Source: Nonomuraea maritima (GTDB taxonomy: Bacteria > Actinomycetota > Actinomycetes > Streptosporangiales > Streptosporangiaceae). From it: 64,000 nt of DNA. Both the position numbers and the translations under genes were made by a program. Positions 52,161 to 60,996 of this stretch are shown here, piece by piece. Location of the stretch: contig NZ_FNFB01000007.1 in NCBI RefSeq assembly GCF_900100395.1, forward strand, positions 124,001-188,000. Reading direction: 5' to 3'. The notes under the pieces are model-generated. The model had not been told where the DNA came from and searched no databases. It saw only the letters and a program-made list of their open reading frames with translations. The first letter of the stretch is position 1, and every line of letters begins with the position of its first letter.

Positions 52161-53297
52161 CTACGAGGTACGGATGTCGGCTGATTCGCGCAGGAGGTGA
52201 CCCAGCCCGATGAGGGCCGCGTCAGGGCCGGCGACGCTCGCCTCGATGGACAGCGACTGGGTGAGCGGCGGCAGGCAGCGCTCGTAGAGCATGCCTTTGA
52301 CGGCCGCCACGTAAACGTCGAGGCTCGACAGCGCGCCACCGATGACGACGCTGTCGGGGTTGAGGAAGTTGACCAGACCGGACAGGGCGACGCCGAGCAG
52401 CCGGCCGGCCTGGCGCACCTGGGTGACCACGGCCGGGTCGGCGTTCACGGTCGCGTCCATGACGTCGCGCGTGCCGGCCACCGGCAGGCCGCGCCCGGCC
52501 AGCTCGCGGACGAGCGCCGCGCCACTGGCGACGGTCTCCAGGCAGCCGCGGCTGCCGCAGGAGCATTCACGCTCGCCGCTGTCGGCCACGCGCACGTGGG
52601 TGACGTCGCCGCTCAGGCCGCGCCCGCCGCGGTAGATCTGGCCGTCGCTGACCAGGCAGGCGCCGATGCCGGTGCCGGCCTTGACGTAGATCATTTCGCC
52701 GGTGTCGCGCCGGGTGACGTGCTCGCCGATGGCGGCGGCCTTGGCGTCGTTGTCGACGAGCGCGGTCACGCCGAAGCGGTCGCGCAGGTCGGACTGGACG
52801 TCGTAGCCGCTCCAGCCCGGCATCCTGGCCGGGCCGACGAGCTGCCCGTGGGGGAAGTCGACCGGCCCGGGCAGGGCCATGCCGACGGCCAGGAGCCGCC
52901 GGCCGGGCGCGTGGGCGGCCCTGAGGTCGTCGAAGGCCGCGCTGACCCGGTCGAAAGTCGCTTGGGGGCCGGCTCCTATGTCGACGGCGAACTCCTCGGT
53001 CGTGAGCAGCGCGCCGTCGGGGGAGCACAGGGCCACGCGGGCATGGCGGGCGCCCAGCTCGGCCACCGCGAACACGCCGCCGGCCTCGCGCAACCGAAGA
53101 ATCTTCGGACGGCGTCCGCCGGTGGAGGCGCCGACGCCCTCCTCCCAGATCGTGCCCTCGTCCAGGAGACGACGCACCACGGTGGAGACCGTGGAGGGAG
53201 CCACCTGCAGCGTCTCCACCAGGTCCGCGCGCGACGTGGCCTTGCCGCTGGCCAGCAGGTTTAACGCCTGCTCGCGCAGACTGGCGGGGTCCGACAT
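52161..53297 (-). CDS. ROK-family transcriptional regulator
   Basis: The product has 378 residues from ATG at 53297 (GAGGAG upstream). An N-terminal winged helix (LNLLASGKATSRADLVETLQ, then APSTVSTVVRRLLDEG) is followed by a sugar-kinase-like ROK domain with GTGIGACLVSDGQIYRGGRG and the zinc motif ECSCGSRGCLETVASG. The N-terminal DNA-binding part marks it as a repressor rather than a glucokinase. It is divergent from the peptide importer operon, with an inverted repeat overlapping the importer promoter, and co-transcribed with the M81 gene. Confidence 0.9.
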   Translation of the reverse strand: MSDPASLREQALNLLASGKATSRADLVETLQVAPSTVSTVVRRLLDEGTIWEEGVGASTGGRRPKILRLREAGGVFAVAELGARHARVALCSPDGALLTTEEFAVDIGAGPQATFDRVSAAFDDLRAAHAPGRRLLAVGMALPGPVDFPHGQLVGPARMPGWSGYDVQSDLRDRFGVTALVDNDAKAAAIGEHVTRRDTGEMIYVKAGTGIGACLVSDGQIYRGGRGLSGDVTHVRVADSGERECSCGSRGCLETVASGAALVRELAGRGLPVAGTRDVMDATVNADPAVVTQVRQAGRLLGVALSGLVNFLNPDSVVIGGALSSLDVYVAAVKGMLYERCLPPLTQSLSIEASVAGPDAALIGLGHLLRESADIRTS

Positions 53298-53386
53298 GCC
53301 GCTCCTCTCTGATGCATGCGCCAGGCGCTCATCATCCGTCACGAGGACGATCATGAAAAGCCGTCTCGTTGGCGGGGACTCTATAC

Positions 53387-53437
53387 CGAAATAAGTCCGG
53401 TGAACAAAGTAGATTTTTCGCTTGACTTACTATTTCG
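53387..53437. promoter_or_regulatory. candidate ROK operator
   Basis: CGAAATAAGTC (53387-53397) and GACTTACTATTTCG (53424-53437) are inverted copies. The second overlaps the -35 box of the importer promoter, so binding would block transcription. Confidence 0.6.
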
Positions 53438-53450
53438 TCATCTATACATT
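53422..53450 (+). promoter_or_regulatory. promoter of the peptide importer operon
   Basis: TTGACT (53422-53427) and TACATT (53445-53450) are 17 bases apart in an AT-rich island, about 53 bases before the binding-protein start. They fit sigma-70-type boxes. Confidence 0.6.
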
Positions 53451-53503
53451 CCTCGGACTGAACAGCCCTTGGAGGGCACGCCCACGTCACGACGAGGAGA
53501 AAC

Positions 53504-55228
53504 ATGGGGATGAGAACCCGCATCGTGTGCGGCGTGGTTGCCGTCGGGCTCGGCCTGACCGCCTGTAGCGCCGGCGCCGGCAGCAGTACGCCGCAGGGCG
53601 GTGCGCAGGGCAAGGACACCGCGACCGTGGCCTTCCGCACCCCCAACTGGATCTTGCCGATCTCCGCCCCCGGTTTCACGCAGGGCGAGAACGACATCTT
53701 CTCCACCGCCCTGTACCGCAAGCTGTACGCCTACAAGCTCGACGGTTCCAACGCCGACAACGTCGACACCGAGCGCTCGCTGGCCGAGCCGCCCGCCGTG
53801 AGCGACGGCGGCAAGACGCTGACCATCACGCTGAAGGACAACACCTGGTCCGACGGCAAGCCGATCACCACCAAGGACATCCAGTTCTGGTGGGACCTGG
53901 TCACGACGAACAAGGAGCAGTGGGCCTCGTACCGGCCCGGTGGCTTCCCCGACAACATCTCCGACTTCAAGGTCAAGGACGACAAGACGTTCTCCCTGAC
54001 CACGAAGGAGGAGTACAACACCGCCTGGTTCGTCGACAACCAGCTCAACCGGATCGTCCCGCTGCCCCAGCACGCCTGGGACAAGGGCGACCCGAAGAAG
54101 ACCTTCGAGGAGCTCACCGCCGCCTCCAAGGACCCCAAGACGTACGCGACCAACCCGCTGTGGAAGACCAACAGCGGCCCGTGGAAGCTCGAGAGCTACG
54201 TCCCGAGCGGCGAGGTCGTGCTGGCCAAGCAGGACACCTACACCGGCACCGACAAGCCGAAGCTGAACAAGATCGTGCTGCGCCCGTTCACGGGCGACGA
54301 CGCCGAGTTCAACGTGCTGCGGGCCGGGCAGATCGACTACGGCTACATCCCGCCGGCGAACCTGTCGCAGAAGTCGTACCTGGAGTCGAAGGGCTACAAG
54401 GTCGCCCCCTGGTACGGGTGGTCGATCACCTACCTCCAGCTGAACTTCAACAACCCCAAGACCGGGGTGCTGTTCAAGCAGCCGTACCTGCGCCAGGCGC
54501 TGCAGATGCTCATCGACCAGCCGACCATCAGCAAGGTCATCTGGTCGGACATGGCCGCGCCCACCTGCGGTCCGGTGCCGGCCAAGCCGGGATCGCCGAG
54601 CGGCGAGGGCTGCGTCTACCCGTTCGACCCGGCCAAGGCCCAGCAGCTGCTCCAGGAGCACGGCTGGAAGGTGACCCCCGACGGGCAGACCACCTGTGAG
54701 GACCCCGCGCTGTGCGGCGACGGCATCGCCAAGGGCGCCCCGCTCGACTTCACCGTCACCAGCCAGTCCGGCTTCGCGGCGACCACGAAGATGTTCGCCG
54801 AGATCAAGTCGACGATGGCCAAGGTCGGCGTGCAGCTGACCATCAAGGAAGTGCCCGACTCGGTCGCGGTCACCCCCGCCTGCAAGCCCGACGACGCCAA
54901 GTGCGACTGGGACATGTCGTTCTTCGGCTCGCAGGGCAGCTGGTACTACCCGGCCTTCGCCTCCGGCGAGCGGCTGTTCCAGACCGACGCGCCCGTCAAC
55001 CTCGGCAGCTACAGCAACCCCGAGGCCGACAAGCTCATCGAGGCCGCCCAGTTCTCCGGTGACGCCAGCGCGCTGCAGGCCTACAACGACTTCCTGGCCA
55101 AGGACCTGCCGGTGCTGTGGATGCCGAACCCCGTCTACCAGGTCTCGGCCTACAAGACGGATCTGCAGGGCATCGAGCCGCAGGACCCGATGAACGGCAT
55201 GTACTTCCAAGACTGGTCCTGGAAGTAG
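53504..55228 (+). CDS. peptide ABC transporter substrate-binding lipoprotein
   Basis: The product has 574 residues from ATG at 53504 (GAGGAG upstream). The lipoprotein signal ends GLGLTACSAG with cysteine 21 lipidated. It belongs to the large SBP_bac_5 family of dipeptide/oligopeptide-binding proteins: DNTWSDGKPITTKDIQFWWD, NEW-type core YLQLNFNNPKTGVLFKQPYL, then RQALQMLIDQPTISK. It delivers peptides, or less often nickel or sugars, to the permeases encoded next. First gene of a four-gene operon. Confidence 0.92.
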   Translation: MGMRTRIVCGVVAVGLGLTACSAGAGSSTPQGGAQGKDTATVAFRTPNWILPISAPGFTQGENDIFSTALYRKLYAYKLDGSNADNVDTERSLAEPPAVSDGGKTLTITLKDNTWSDGKPITTKDIQFWWDLVTTNKEQWASYRPGGFPDNISDFKVKDDKTFSLTTKEEYNTAWFVDNQLNRIVPLPQHAWDKGDPKKTFEELTAASKDPKTYATNPLWKTNSGPWKLESYVPSGEVVLAKQDTYTGTDKPKLNKIVLRPFTGDDAEFNVLRAGQIDYGYIPPANLSQKSYLESKGYKVAPWYGWSITYLQLNFNNPKTGVLFKQPYLRQALQMLIDQPTISKVIWSDMAAPTCGPVPAKPGSPSGEGCVYPFDPAKAQQLLQEHGWKVTPDGQTTCEDPALCGDGIAKGAPLDFTVTSQSGFAATTKMFAEIKSTMAKVGVQLTIKEVPDSVAVTPACKPDDAKCDWDMSFFGSQGSWYYPAFASGERLFQTDAPVNLGSYSNPEADKLIEAAQFSGDASALQAYNDFLAKDLPVLWMPNPVYQVSAYKTDLQGIEPQDPMNGMYFQDWSWK

Positions 55229-55234
55229 CCGATC

Positions 55235-56194
55235 TTGACCCGGTACCTCCTCACACGCCTGGGCCAAGCCCTGGTCATCGTGATCCTGGTGACGCTGATC
55301 ACGTTCCTGATCCTCCATGTGCTCCCGGGTGGCGCGGCCCGCGCCATCCTGGGCAAGGAGGCGACACTGGAGCAGATCGCCGCGTTCAACCACGAGATGG
55401 GGTACGACCGGCCGCTGTGGGAACAGTACGCGCTGTACCTGCAGCGGTTGGTCCACGGCGACCTCGGCTACTCCTTCCAGCTCAACCAGTCGGTGGCCGA
55501 GGCCATCGCCCAGCGGCTGCCCAAGACGATGGTGATGTCGCTGGCCTCGACGGTGCTCGCCGTCGTCGTGGCCGTGCCGCTGGGCGTGGTGCAGGCCGTA
55601 CGCCGTAACCGCTGGCCCGACTACACCATCAACGCGCTGTCGCTGCTGGCGTACGCCACGCCCATCTTCTTCATGGGCCTCATGATGATCATCCTGTTCT
55701 CCCAGGTGTGGGCGGTCCTGCCGCCCGAGGCCCCGCAGGGCTTCACCCTGGGGGAGGTGCTGGCGGACCCGGCCGGACTCGTGCTGCCCGTGGTCACGCT
55801 GGCGATCCTCACCGTCGCGGTCTACTCCCGCTACATCCGCTCGTCCATGGTCGACAACCTCAACGAGAACTACGTCCGTACGGCGCGCAGCAAGGGCCTG
55901 TCCGAAGGACGCGTGATCGTCGGGCACACGCTGCGCAACGGCCTGTTCCCCGTCATCACGCTGCTCGGCATGTACCTGCCCGCGCTGTTCAGCGGCGCCC
56001 TCGTGGTCGAGCGGCTGTTCAACTACCCGGGCATGGGCCTGCTGTTCTGGCAGGCGGCGCTCAAGCGGGACTACCCGATCCTGCTCGGCGTCACGCTGCT
56101 GATCTCGGTGGCCACCGTGCTCGGCGCGCTGGTCGCCGACGTGCTCTACGCCGCGGTCGATCCGCGGGTGCGACTCAAGGCAGGCCGTTCATGA
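55235..56194 (+). CDS. peptide ABC transporter permease (DppB-like)
   Basis: The product has 319 residues from TTG at 55235, 6 bases after the binding-protein stop. It starts TRYLLTRLGQALVIVILVTL, with six membrane helices. The conserved EAA-loop region is YVRTARSKGLSEGRVIVGHT, followed by LRNGLFPVITLLG. It pairs with the next permease, whose ATG overlaps its stop. Confidence 0.93.
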   Translation: MTRYLLTRLGQALVIVILVTLITFLILHVLPGGAARAILGKEATLEQIAAFNHEMGYDRPLWEQYALYLQRLVHGDLGYSFQLNQSVAEAIAQRLPKTMVMSLASTVLAVVVAVPLGVVQAVRRNRWPDYTINALSLLAYATPIFFMGLMMIILFSQVWAVLPPEAPQGFTLGEVLADPAGLVLPVVTLAILTVAVYSRYIRSSMVDNLNENYVRTARSKGLSEGRVIVGHTLRNGLFPVITLLGMYLPALFSGALVVERLFNYPGMGLLFWQAALKRDYPILLGVTLLISVATVLGALVADVLYAAVDPRVRLKAGRS

Positions 56195-57075
56195 CCACCA
56201 CCCCGCACGAGGAGGAGGCGCCCGTCCGCGGGATGTGGCGCCAGGGCCTCGAAGTCTTCGTCGAGAACCGGCTCGCCCTGGTGGGCGTGGCCATCTTCGT
56301 CCTGCTGGCCGGCTTCTCCTTCCTCGGGCCGCTGCTCTACCACACCGACCAGGTGCACACCGACCTGACGAAGGTCTACCTGACCCCCGGCGCCGACGGG
56401 CATCCGCTCGGCACCGACGGCGTCGGCTACGACCAGCTCGGGCGGCTGATGCTCGGCGGGCAGACGTCCATCGTGGTCGGCCTCGCCGCCGGCCTGCTCG
56501 CCACGGTCGTCGGCACCGTCTGGGGCGCCATCGCCGGCTTCGCCGGCAGCTGGGTCGACGCGGTCATGATGCGGGTGGTCGACGCGATGATGTCGATCCC
56601 CGCGCTCTTCCTGTTCATGCTCATGGCCTCGATCGTGACGCCGACCGTGCCGATGCTCATCGTCATCATCGGCGCCTTCGCCTGGCTCGGCCCCGCGCGG
56701 CTCGTCCGCGGCGAGGCGCTGACGCTGCGCACCCGCGAGTACGTCATGGCGATGCGCGGCATGGGCGGCGCCGGCGGGCGCGCGGTGCGCCGGCACATCA
56801 TCCCCAACGCCATCGGCACGGTGATCGTCAACGCGACCTTCCAGGTCGCCGACGCGATCCTGTACGTGGCCTACCTGTCGTTCCTCGGCCTGGGCGTGCC
56901 GCCACCCGCGGCCAACTGGGGCGGCATGCTGTCCGACGGCCTGTCGGACACCTTCAGCGGCCACTGGTGGCTGCTGTACCCGCCGGGAATCGCCATCATC
57001 CTCATCGTCCTCGCCTTCAACTTCATCGGCGACGGGCTGAGGGACGTCTTCGAGGTCCGCCTCCGGCGGCGTTAG
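56191..57075 (+). CDS. peptide ABC transporter permease (DppC-like)
   Basis: The product has 294 residues from ATG at 56191. An N-terminal cytoplasmic arm with the OppC_N domain is followed by six helices. The EAA loop is REYVMAMRGMGGAGGRAVRR followed by HIIPNAIGTVIVN. It forms the second half of the membrane channel with the DppB-like protein. Confidence 0.93.
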   Translation: MTTTPHEEEAPVRGMWRQGLEVFVENRLALVGVAIFVLLAGFSFLGPLLYHTDQVHTDLTKVYLTPGADGHPLGTDGVGYDQLGRLMLGGQTSIVVGLAAGLLATVVGTVWGAIAGFAGSWVDAVMMRVVDAMMSIPALFLFMLMASIVTPTVPMLIVIIGAFAWLGPARLVRGEALTLRTREYVMAMRGMGGAGGRAVRRHIIPNAIGTVIVNATFQVADAILYVAYLSFLGLGVPPPAANWGGMLSDGLSDTFSGHWWLLYPPGIAIILIVLAFNFIGDGLRDVFEVRLRRR

Positions 57076-57090
57076 CAGGAGGGTACGTTC

Positions 57091-59115
57091 ATGGAGGCAC
57101 CGACCCAGCCGCTGCTGCGGCTGCGCGACCTCAGCACCGACATCGCGCTGCGCCGCGGCACCGTGCACGCGCTCGACAAGGTGAACCTCGAGGTCCGGCA
57201 GGGCGAGACGCTCGGCGTCGTGGGCGAGTCGGGCAGCGGCAAGACCATGACCGTGCTGTCGGTCATGGGGCTGCTGCCCTCGGGCGGCCAGGTCGTCGGC
57301 GGGGAGATCCTCTTCGACGGCCGCGACCTGCGCCGGCTGGAGGCCAAGGAGCTGCGCCGGGTGCGCGGCGTCGAGATGGGCATGGTCTTCCAGGACCCGC
57401 TCACCTCGCTCAACCCCACCATGCGCATCGGCGCGCAGGTCGCCGAACCGCTGCGCGTCCACCAGGGCGTCAGCAAGGCCGAGGCCCGCGATCGGGCCAT
57501 CGAGATCCTGCGCCGGGTCGGCATGCCCCGTCCCGACAAGATCGTTGACGACTACCCGCACCAGCTGTCGGGCGGCATGCGCCAGCGCGTCGTCATCGCC
57601 ATGGCGCTCATCCGCTCCCCGCGCCTGCTCATCGCCGACGAGCCGACGACGGCGCTGGACGTCACCACCCAGCGCCAGATCCTCGAACTCATCGACGACC
57701 TGCGCGAGGAGTTCAAGATGGCGGTCATCCTGGTCACCCACGACCTCGGGGTGATCGCCGGCCGCGCCGACCGGGTCGCCGTCATGTACGCCGGCCGCGT
57801 CGTGGAGACCGGCACGACCGCCGACCTGTTCCGCGCACCGCGCCACCGTTACACCGAGGCGCTCATGCGGGCTCTGCCGGAGTCGGCCGCCGAGGGCCGT
57901 CTCTACAGCATCCCCGGCCTGCCGCCCGACCTGTCGCGGCCGCTGACGGGCTGCCGCTTCGCGCCCCGCTGCCAGTTCGCCACCGACGAATGCCGCACCG
58001 GCGACGTCCTGCTCACCCTGGACGCCGCAGGGAACGGGCACGAGTTCGCCTGCCTGCACCCGGTCGCCGAACCCGTCGCGATCACGGCGTCCGCCCCCGT
58101 GGCCGAGACCGCCGCGAAGGCCTCCGAGCCGCTCCTGACCGTGCGCGACCTGGTCAAGGAGTACGACGCGGGCGGCTCAGGCATGCGCAAAACCGCCGGG
58201 CGGGTCAGCGCCGTGGCCGGAGTCTCGTTCGAGGTCAAGGCCGGTGAGACGCTCGGCATCGTCGGCGAGTCAGGGTGCGGCAAGTCGACCGTCGGCCGTG
58301 TCGTGGCCGGCCTCGAACCGGCCACGGCCGGACAGATCATCGTCGACGGCCAGGACATCGCCACGCTCGACCGGCGCGCCCGCCACCACATGCACCGGCA
58401 GGTGCAGCTGATGTTCCAGGACAGCTACGCGGCCATGAACCCGCGCATGCGCATCGACTCGATCCTCACCGAGCCGCTGGAGATCCAGCAGGTGGGCGAC
58501 GCCGCCGCGCGCCGCGCCCGGGTGAGCGAACTGCTCGACCAGGTCGGACTGCCGCGCCGGGCGCTGGAACGGTACCCGCACGAGTTCTCCGGCGGCCAGC
58601 TGCAGCGCATCGGGCTGGCCCGGTCGCTGGCGCTGAACCCGCGGCTCATCGTGGCCGACGAACCGGTCAGCGCCCTGGACGTGTCGGTGCAGGCGCAGGT
58701 GCTCAACCTCATGCGCGACCTGCAGCACGAGCTCGGCCTGTCGTACGTGTTCATCAGCCACGACCTGTCCGTGGTCGACTACATGGCCGACCGGATCGGC
58801 GTCATGTACCTCGGCAAGCTGGTCGAGGTCGGGCCGGCGAGCCAGGTGGTGCGCGCGGCGCGGCACCCGTACACCCAGGCGCTGCTGGACGCCGTCCCCT
58901 CGCCCGACCCGGACCGCGCACCGGCACCGGACACCACCATCAGGGGCGAGCTGCCGAGCGCGCTCAACCCGCCGACCGGCTGCCGCTTCCGCACCCGCTG
59001 CCCGCTGGCCCAGGACATCTGCGCCACCGAGCCGCCGCTGCAGGGCGGGACGCACCAGGTCGCCTGCCATTTCCCGCTCCGCCAGGAGCCGGCCCAGGAG
59101 ACCTCGGCGGCCTGA
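57091..59115 (+). CDS. fused peptide ABC transporter ATP-binding protein (DppD-DppF)
   Basis: The product has 674 residues and contains two complete ATPases in one chain, replacing separate DppD and DppF. Half one has Walker A VVGESGSGKTMTV, signature QLSGGMRQRVVIAMA and Walker B LLIADEPTTALD. Half two has IVGESGCGKSTVGRVVAG, FSGGQLQRIGLARSLA and LIVADEPVSALD. Each half ends with the oligopeptide-transporter C-terminal extension carrying cysteines (GCRFAPRCQFATDEC and GCRFRTRCPLAQDIC). AGGAGGG precedes the ATG. Last gene of the importer operon. Confidence 0.94.
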   Translation: MEAPTQPLLRLRDLSTDIALRRGTVHALDKVNLEVRQGETLGVVGESGSGKTMTVLSVMGLLPSGGQVVGGEILFDGRDLRRLEAKELRRVRGVEMGMVFQDPLTSLNPTMRIGAQVAEPLRVHQGVSKAEARDRAIEILRRVGMPRPDKIVDDYPHQLSGGMRQRVVIAMALIRSPRLLIADEPTTALDVTTQRQILELIDDLREEFKMAVILVTHDLGVIAGRADRVAVMYAGRVVETGTTADLFRAPRHRYTEALMRALPESAAEGRLYSIPGLPPDLSRPLTGCRFAPRCQFATDECRTGDVLLTLDAAGNGHEFACLHPVAEPVAITASAPVAETAAKASEPLLTVRDLVKEYDAGGSGMRKTAGRVSAVAGVSFEVKAGETLGIVGESGCGKSTVGRVVAGLEPATAGQIIVDGQDIATLDRRARHHMHRQVQLMFQDSYAAMNPRMRIDSILTEPLEIQQVGDAAARRARVSELLDQVGLPRRALERYPHEFSGGQLQRIGLARSLALNPRLIVADEPVSALDVSVQAQVLNLMRDLQHELGLSYVFISHDLSVVDYMADRIGVMYLGKLVEVGPASQVVRAARHPYTQALLDAVPSPDPDRAPAPDTTIRGELPSALNPPTGCRFRTRCPLAQDICATEPPLQGGTHQVACHFPLRQEPAQETSAA

Positions 59116-59126
59116 TCGGCCACGCA

Positions 59127-59156
59127 CGTCCCCGGCGGTGGTGGCCGCCGGGGACG
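59127..59156 (+). terminator. hairpin terminator of the peptide importer operon
   Basis: A perfect 12-bp stem CGTCCCCGGCGG/CCGCCGGGGACG with a TGGTGG loop begins 11 bases after the ATPase stop. Confidence 0.82.
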
Positions 59157-59206
59157 CAGCACGGAGTGGGATGATCCGGGGGAGTGACCCCTCGAAGGAG
59201 GCGCGC

Positions 59207-59881
59207 ATGCTGCTCACGTCCCGCTCCCACGCCGAGTACCGGGCGATGTTCGACCTCTCCGACGCCGACCTGGCAGGGGTGACGCTCGACTGCGCCGCGG
59301 GCGCGTCGAGCTTCGCCGCCGTGGCCTCCGCCGCGGGGGCCAGGGTGCTGGCCACCGACCCGCTGTACGCGCAGGGAGCCGACGCGCTCGCCGCACGCCT
59401 GCCCGATGACCTGGTCAGGGCACAGGAGATGCACCGGGCGGCGGCGGACCGGTTCGTCTGGGACTGGTACGGATCGCCCGCCCGCTACCAGGAGATCCGC
59501 GTCGAGTCGGGCACCCGGTTCCTCGCCGACCTCAGGCGCGCTCCCGGCCGTTACCTGGCCGCCGGGCTGCCGTACCTGCCGCTCGCCGACCGCAGCGTCG
59601 ACCTCGTGCTCTGTTCGCACCTGCTGTTCACCTGGGCCGGCGAGCACGACCATGCCTGGCATCGGGCGGCGGTCCTGGAGATGTGCCGGGTCGCGCGCCG
59701 CGAGGTGCGGATCTTCCCGCTCGTCCATCTCGGCCCCGGCGAGCCGGTGGAGTTCCTCGGGCGGCTGCGCGCGGAGGTCGAACAGGTCACGGGTGCGCGG
59801 ACCGCGTGCCCGCCGGTGCCGTACGAGTTCCAGCGCGGCGCCGACCGGATGCTCAGGATCCGTCTACACCGGGGGCAGTAG
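59207..59881 (+). CDS. class I SAM-dependent methyltransferase-like protein
   Basis: The product has 224 residues from ATG at 59207, with AAGGAGG upstream. A Rossmann-type motif I variant is LDCAAGASSFAAVASAAGAR, with the acidic end of strand 2 in VLATDPLYAQ. A methyltransferase-like LPLADRSVDLVLCSHLLFTW follows, the usual position after strand 4. The missing third glycine of motif I and the unusual N-terminus make the substrate unguessable. It lies after the importer terminator with its own start region. Confidence 0.72.
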   Translation: MLLTSRSHAEYRAMFDLSDADLAGVTLDCAAGASSFAAVASAAGARVLATDPLYAQGADALAARLPDDLVRAQEMHRAAADRFVWDWYGSPARYQEIRVESGTRFLADLRRAPGRYLAAGLPYLPLADRSVDLVLCSHLLFTWAGEHDHAWHRAAVLEMCRVARREVRIFPLVHLGPGEPVEFLGRLRAEVEQVTGARTACPPVPYEFQRGADRMLRIRLHRGQ

Positions 59882-59970
59882 CCGGAAGAACCTTCCCTGG
59901 GACGACGACGCCAGGCGCGTCGATGACGGAGCATCGCAGGAAGCCGGCCCTTCGGAAGGACACCTCAGCG

Positions 59971-60546
59971 ATGCTGTTCATCGAAGTCATGACGCCCCAG
60001 GGCACCCTCACCGAGCAGGAGCGCCAGGCCCTCGCCGGGCGGCTGACCGCGCGCCGCCTGCTGGCGGGCACGCACGACGCCGTCGACCCCGGTGTGCTGG
60101 GCCTGCTGGACTCGCTCACGTCCGTGGTGGTGCGCGAGGAACGGATCTGGACGGCAGGCGCCGTCGACCCGTCCCGGTACGTCGTGAACGTGACCGTCGG
60201 CGTGTGGGGCAAGGAGATGAGCGAACACCTCGTCACCCGGATCAGCGCGGAGCTGGCGGACGCCGGTGCGGACGCCGTGGTCAACGTGATCGGCGTCCCC
60301 GAGGGGGGATACGGCCTGCGGGGGCGGGTCCGGCGCTCGCCCGACATGCTCGACCTGATCGAACAGTCCAGGACCGGCTCGGCGGCGCCCGTCCCCGAGG
60401 GCATGGTCGTCGACCCGGTGTGCGGCGCGACCCTGCCGGTCGAGGACGCCGTCTGGCTGGAACGCGACGGCCGGACGTACGGCTTCTGCTGCCCGCACTG
60501 CCGTGGCCACTTCGCCAAGCGGCTGCGCGAGCGCGCCGACGCCTGA
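59971..60546 (+). CDS. YHS-domain protein with tautomerase-like N-terminal region
   Basis: The product has 191 residues from ATG at 59971 (GGAAGG upstream); ATG at 59923 is also open but its extra residues look random. The N-terminal ~125 residues (MLFIEVMTPQGTLTEQERQA) resemble small tautomerase-like proteins but lack a proline at position 2. The C-terminal ~45 residues are a YHS metal-binding domain: DPVCGATLPVEDAVW, then RTYGFCCPHCRGHFAKRLRE, with cysteines that can hold a metal. Function unknown. It ends 2 bases before the split XRE gene. Confidence 0.72.
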   Translation: MLFIEVMTPQGTLTEQERQALAGRLTARRLLAGTHDAVDPGVLGLLDSLTSVVVREERIWTAGAVDPSRYVVNVTVGVWGKEMSEHLVTRISAELADAGADAVVNVIGVPEGGYGLRGRVRRSPDMLDLIEQSRTGSAAPVPEGMVVDPVCGATLPVEDAVWLERDGRTYGFCCPHCRGHFAKRLRERADA

Positions 60547-60548
60547 GG

Positions 60549-60902
60549 TCAGCGGCCGCGCAGCGTGGTCAGGGCGCGGGCGGTGGGGGAGCCCGGCTCG
60601 GTCGTGTAGACGACGAGCCGCTGGTCGGGCTCGTGCGGCGCGCAGACGATCTCGATGTCGAAGGACAGCGGACCGGCGGCCGGATGGTGGACGCGCTTGG
60701 CCACCGGCCCGTAGTCGCGGACGGCGTGGTCGTCCCACCATCGCGCGACGTCGCCGTCCGACGCGCGCAACTCGGCCATGAGCGCCTCGAGGCGGTGGTC
60801 GTGCGGGCGGCGGGCGATCTCCCTGCGCATCGTGGCGACGGTGGCCGCGGCGAAGTCCGCCCAGTTCGCGATCCGTTCGCGGGCGAGCGGGTCCTGGAAC
60901 AT
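60549..60902 (-). pseudogene. C-terminal part of an XRE/MmyB-type regulator, split by a TnpB element
   Basis: The 117 codons begin MFQDPLARERIANWADFAAA and continue with TVATMRREIARRPHDHRLEA, the MmyB-like ligand-binding domain of actinobacterial XRE regulators, ending RALTTLRGR. The N-terminal part lies 1.54 kb away at 62445-62918. Joining residue Y (62445-62447) to M (60900-60902) restores one frame of 275 residues, so the mobile element inserted without duplicating target bases. The gene is disrupted and probably inactive. Confidence 0.85.
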
Positions 60903-60996
60903 TTGACGCGCTCCCCGGCCTGAAGGCCGGGGATTCAGCCCGTGCCGCGTCTGCGGCACCTCTGTGGCTTCCTGTTTCACCGGGTCCTGCCCTCCG
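60903..60996 (-). ncRNA. candidate TnpB guide RNA (omega RNA) at the right end
   Basis: In TnpB elements the guide RNA comes from the 3' end of tnpB through the right-end hairpin, and its guide is the flanking host DNA. Here the 94 bases from the tnpB stop to the right end include the 8-bp hairpin CCCCGGCC/GGCCGGGG (60913-60932). The guide would then begin ATGTTCCAGGACC on the minus strand at 60902. Placement is by analogy only. Confidence 0.4.
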
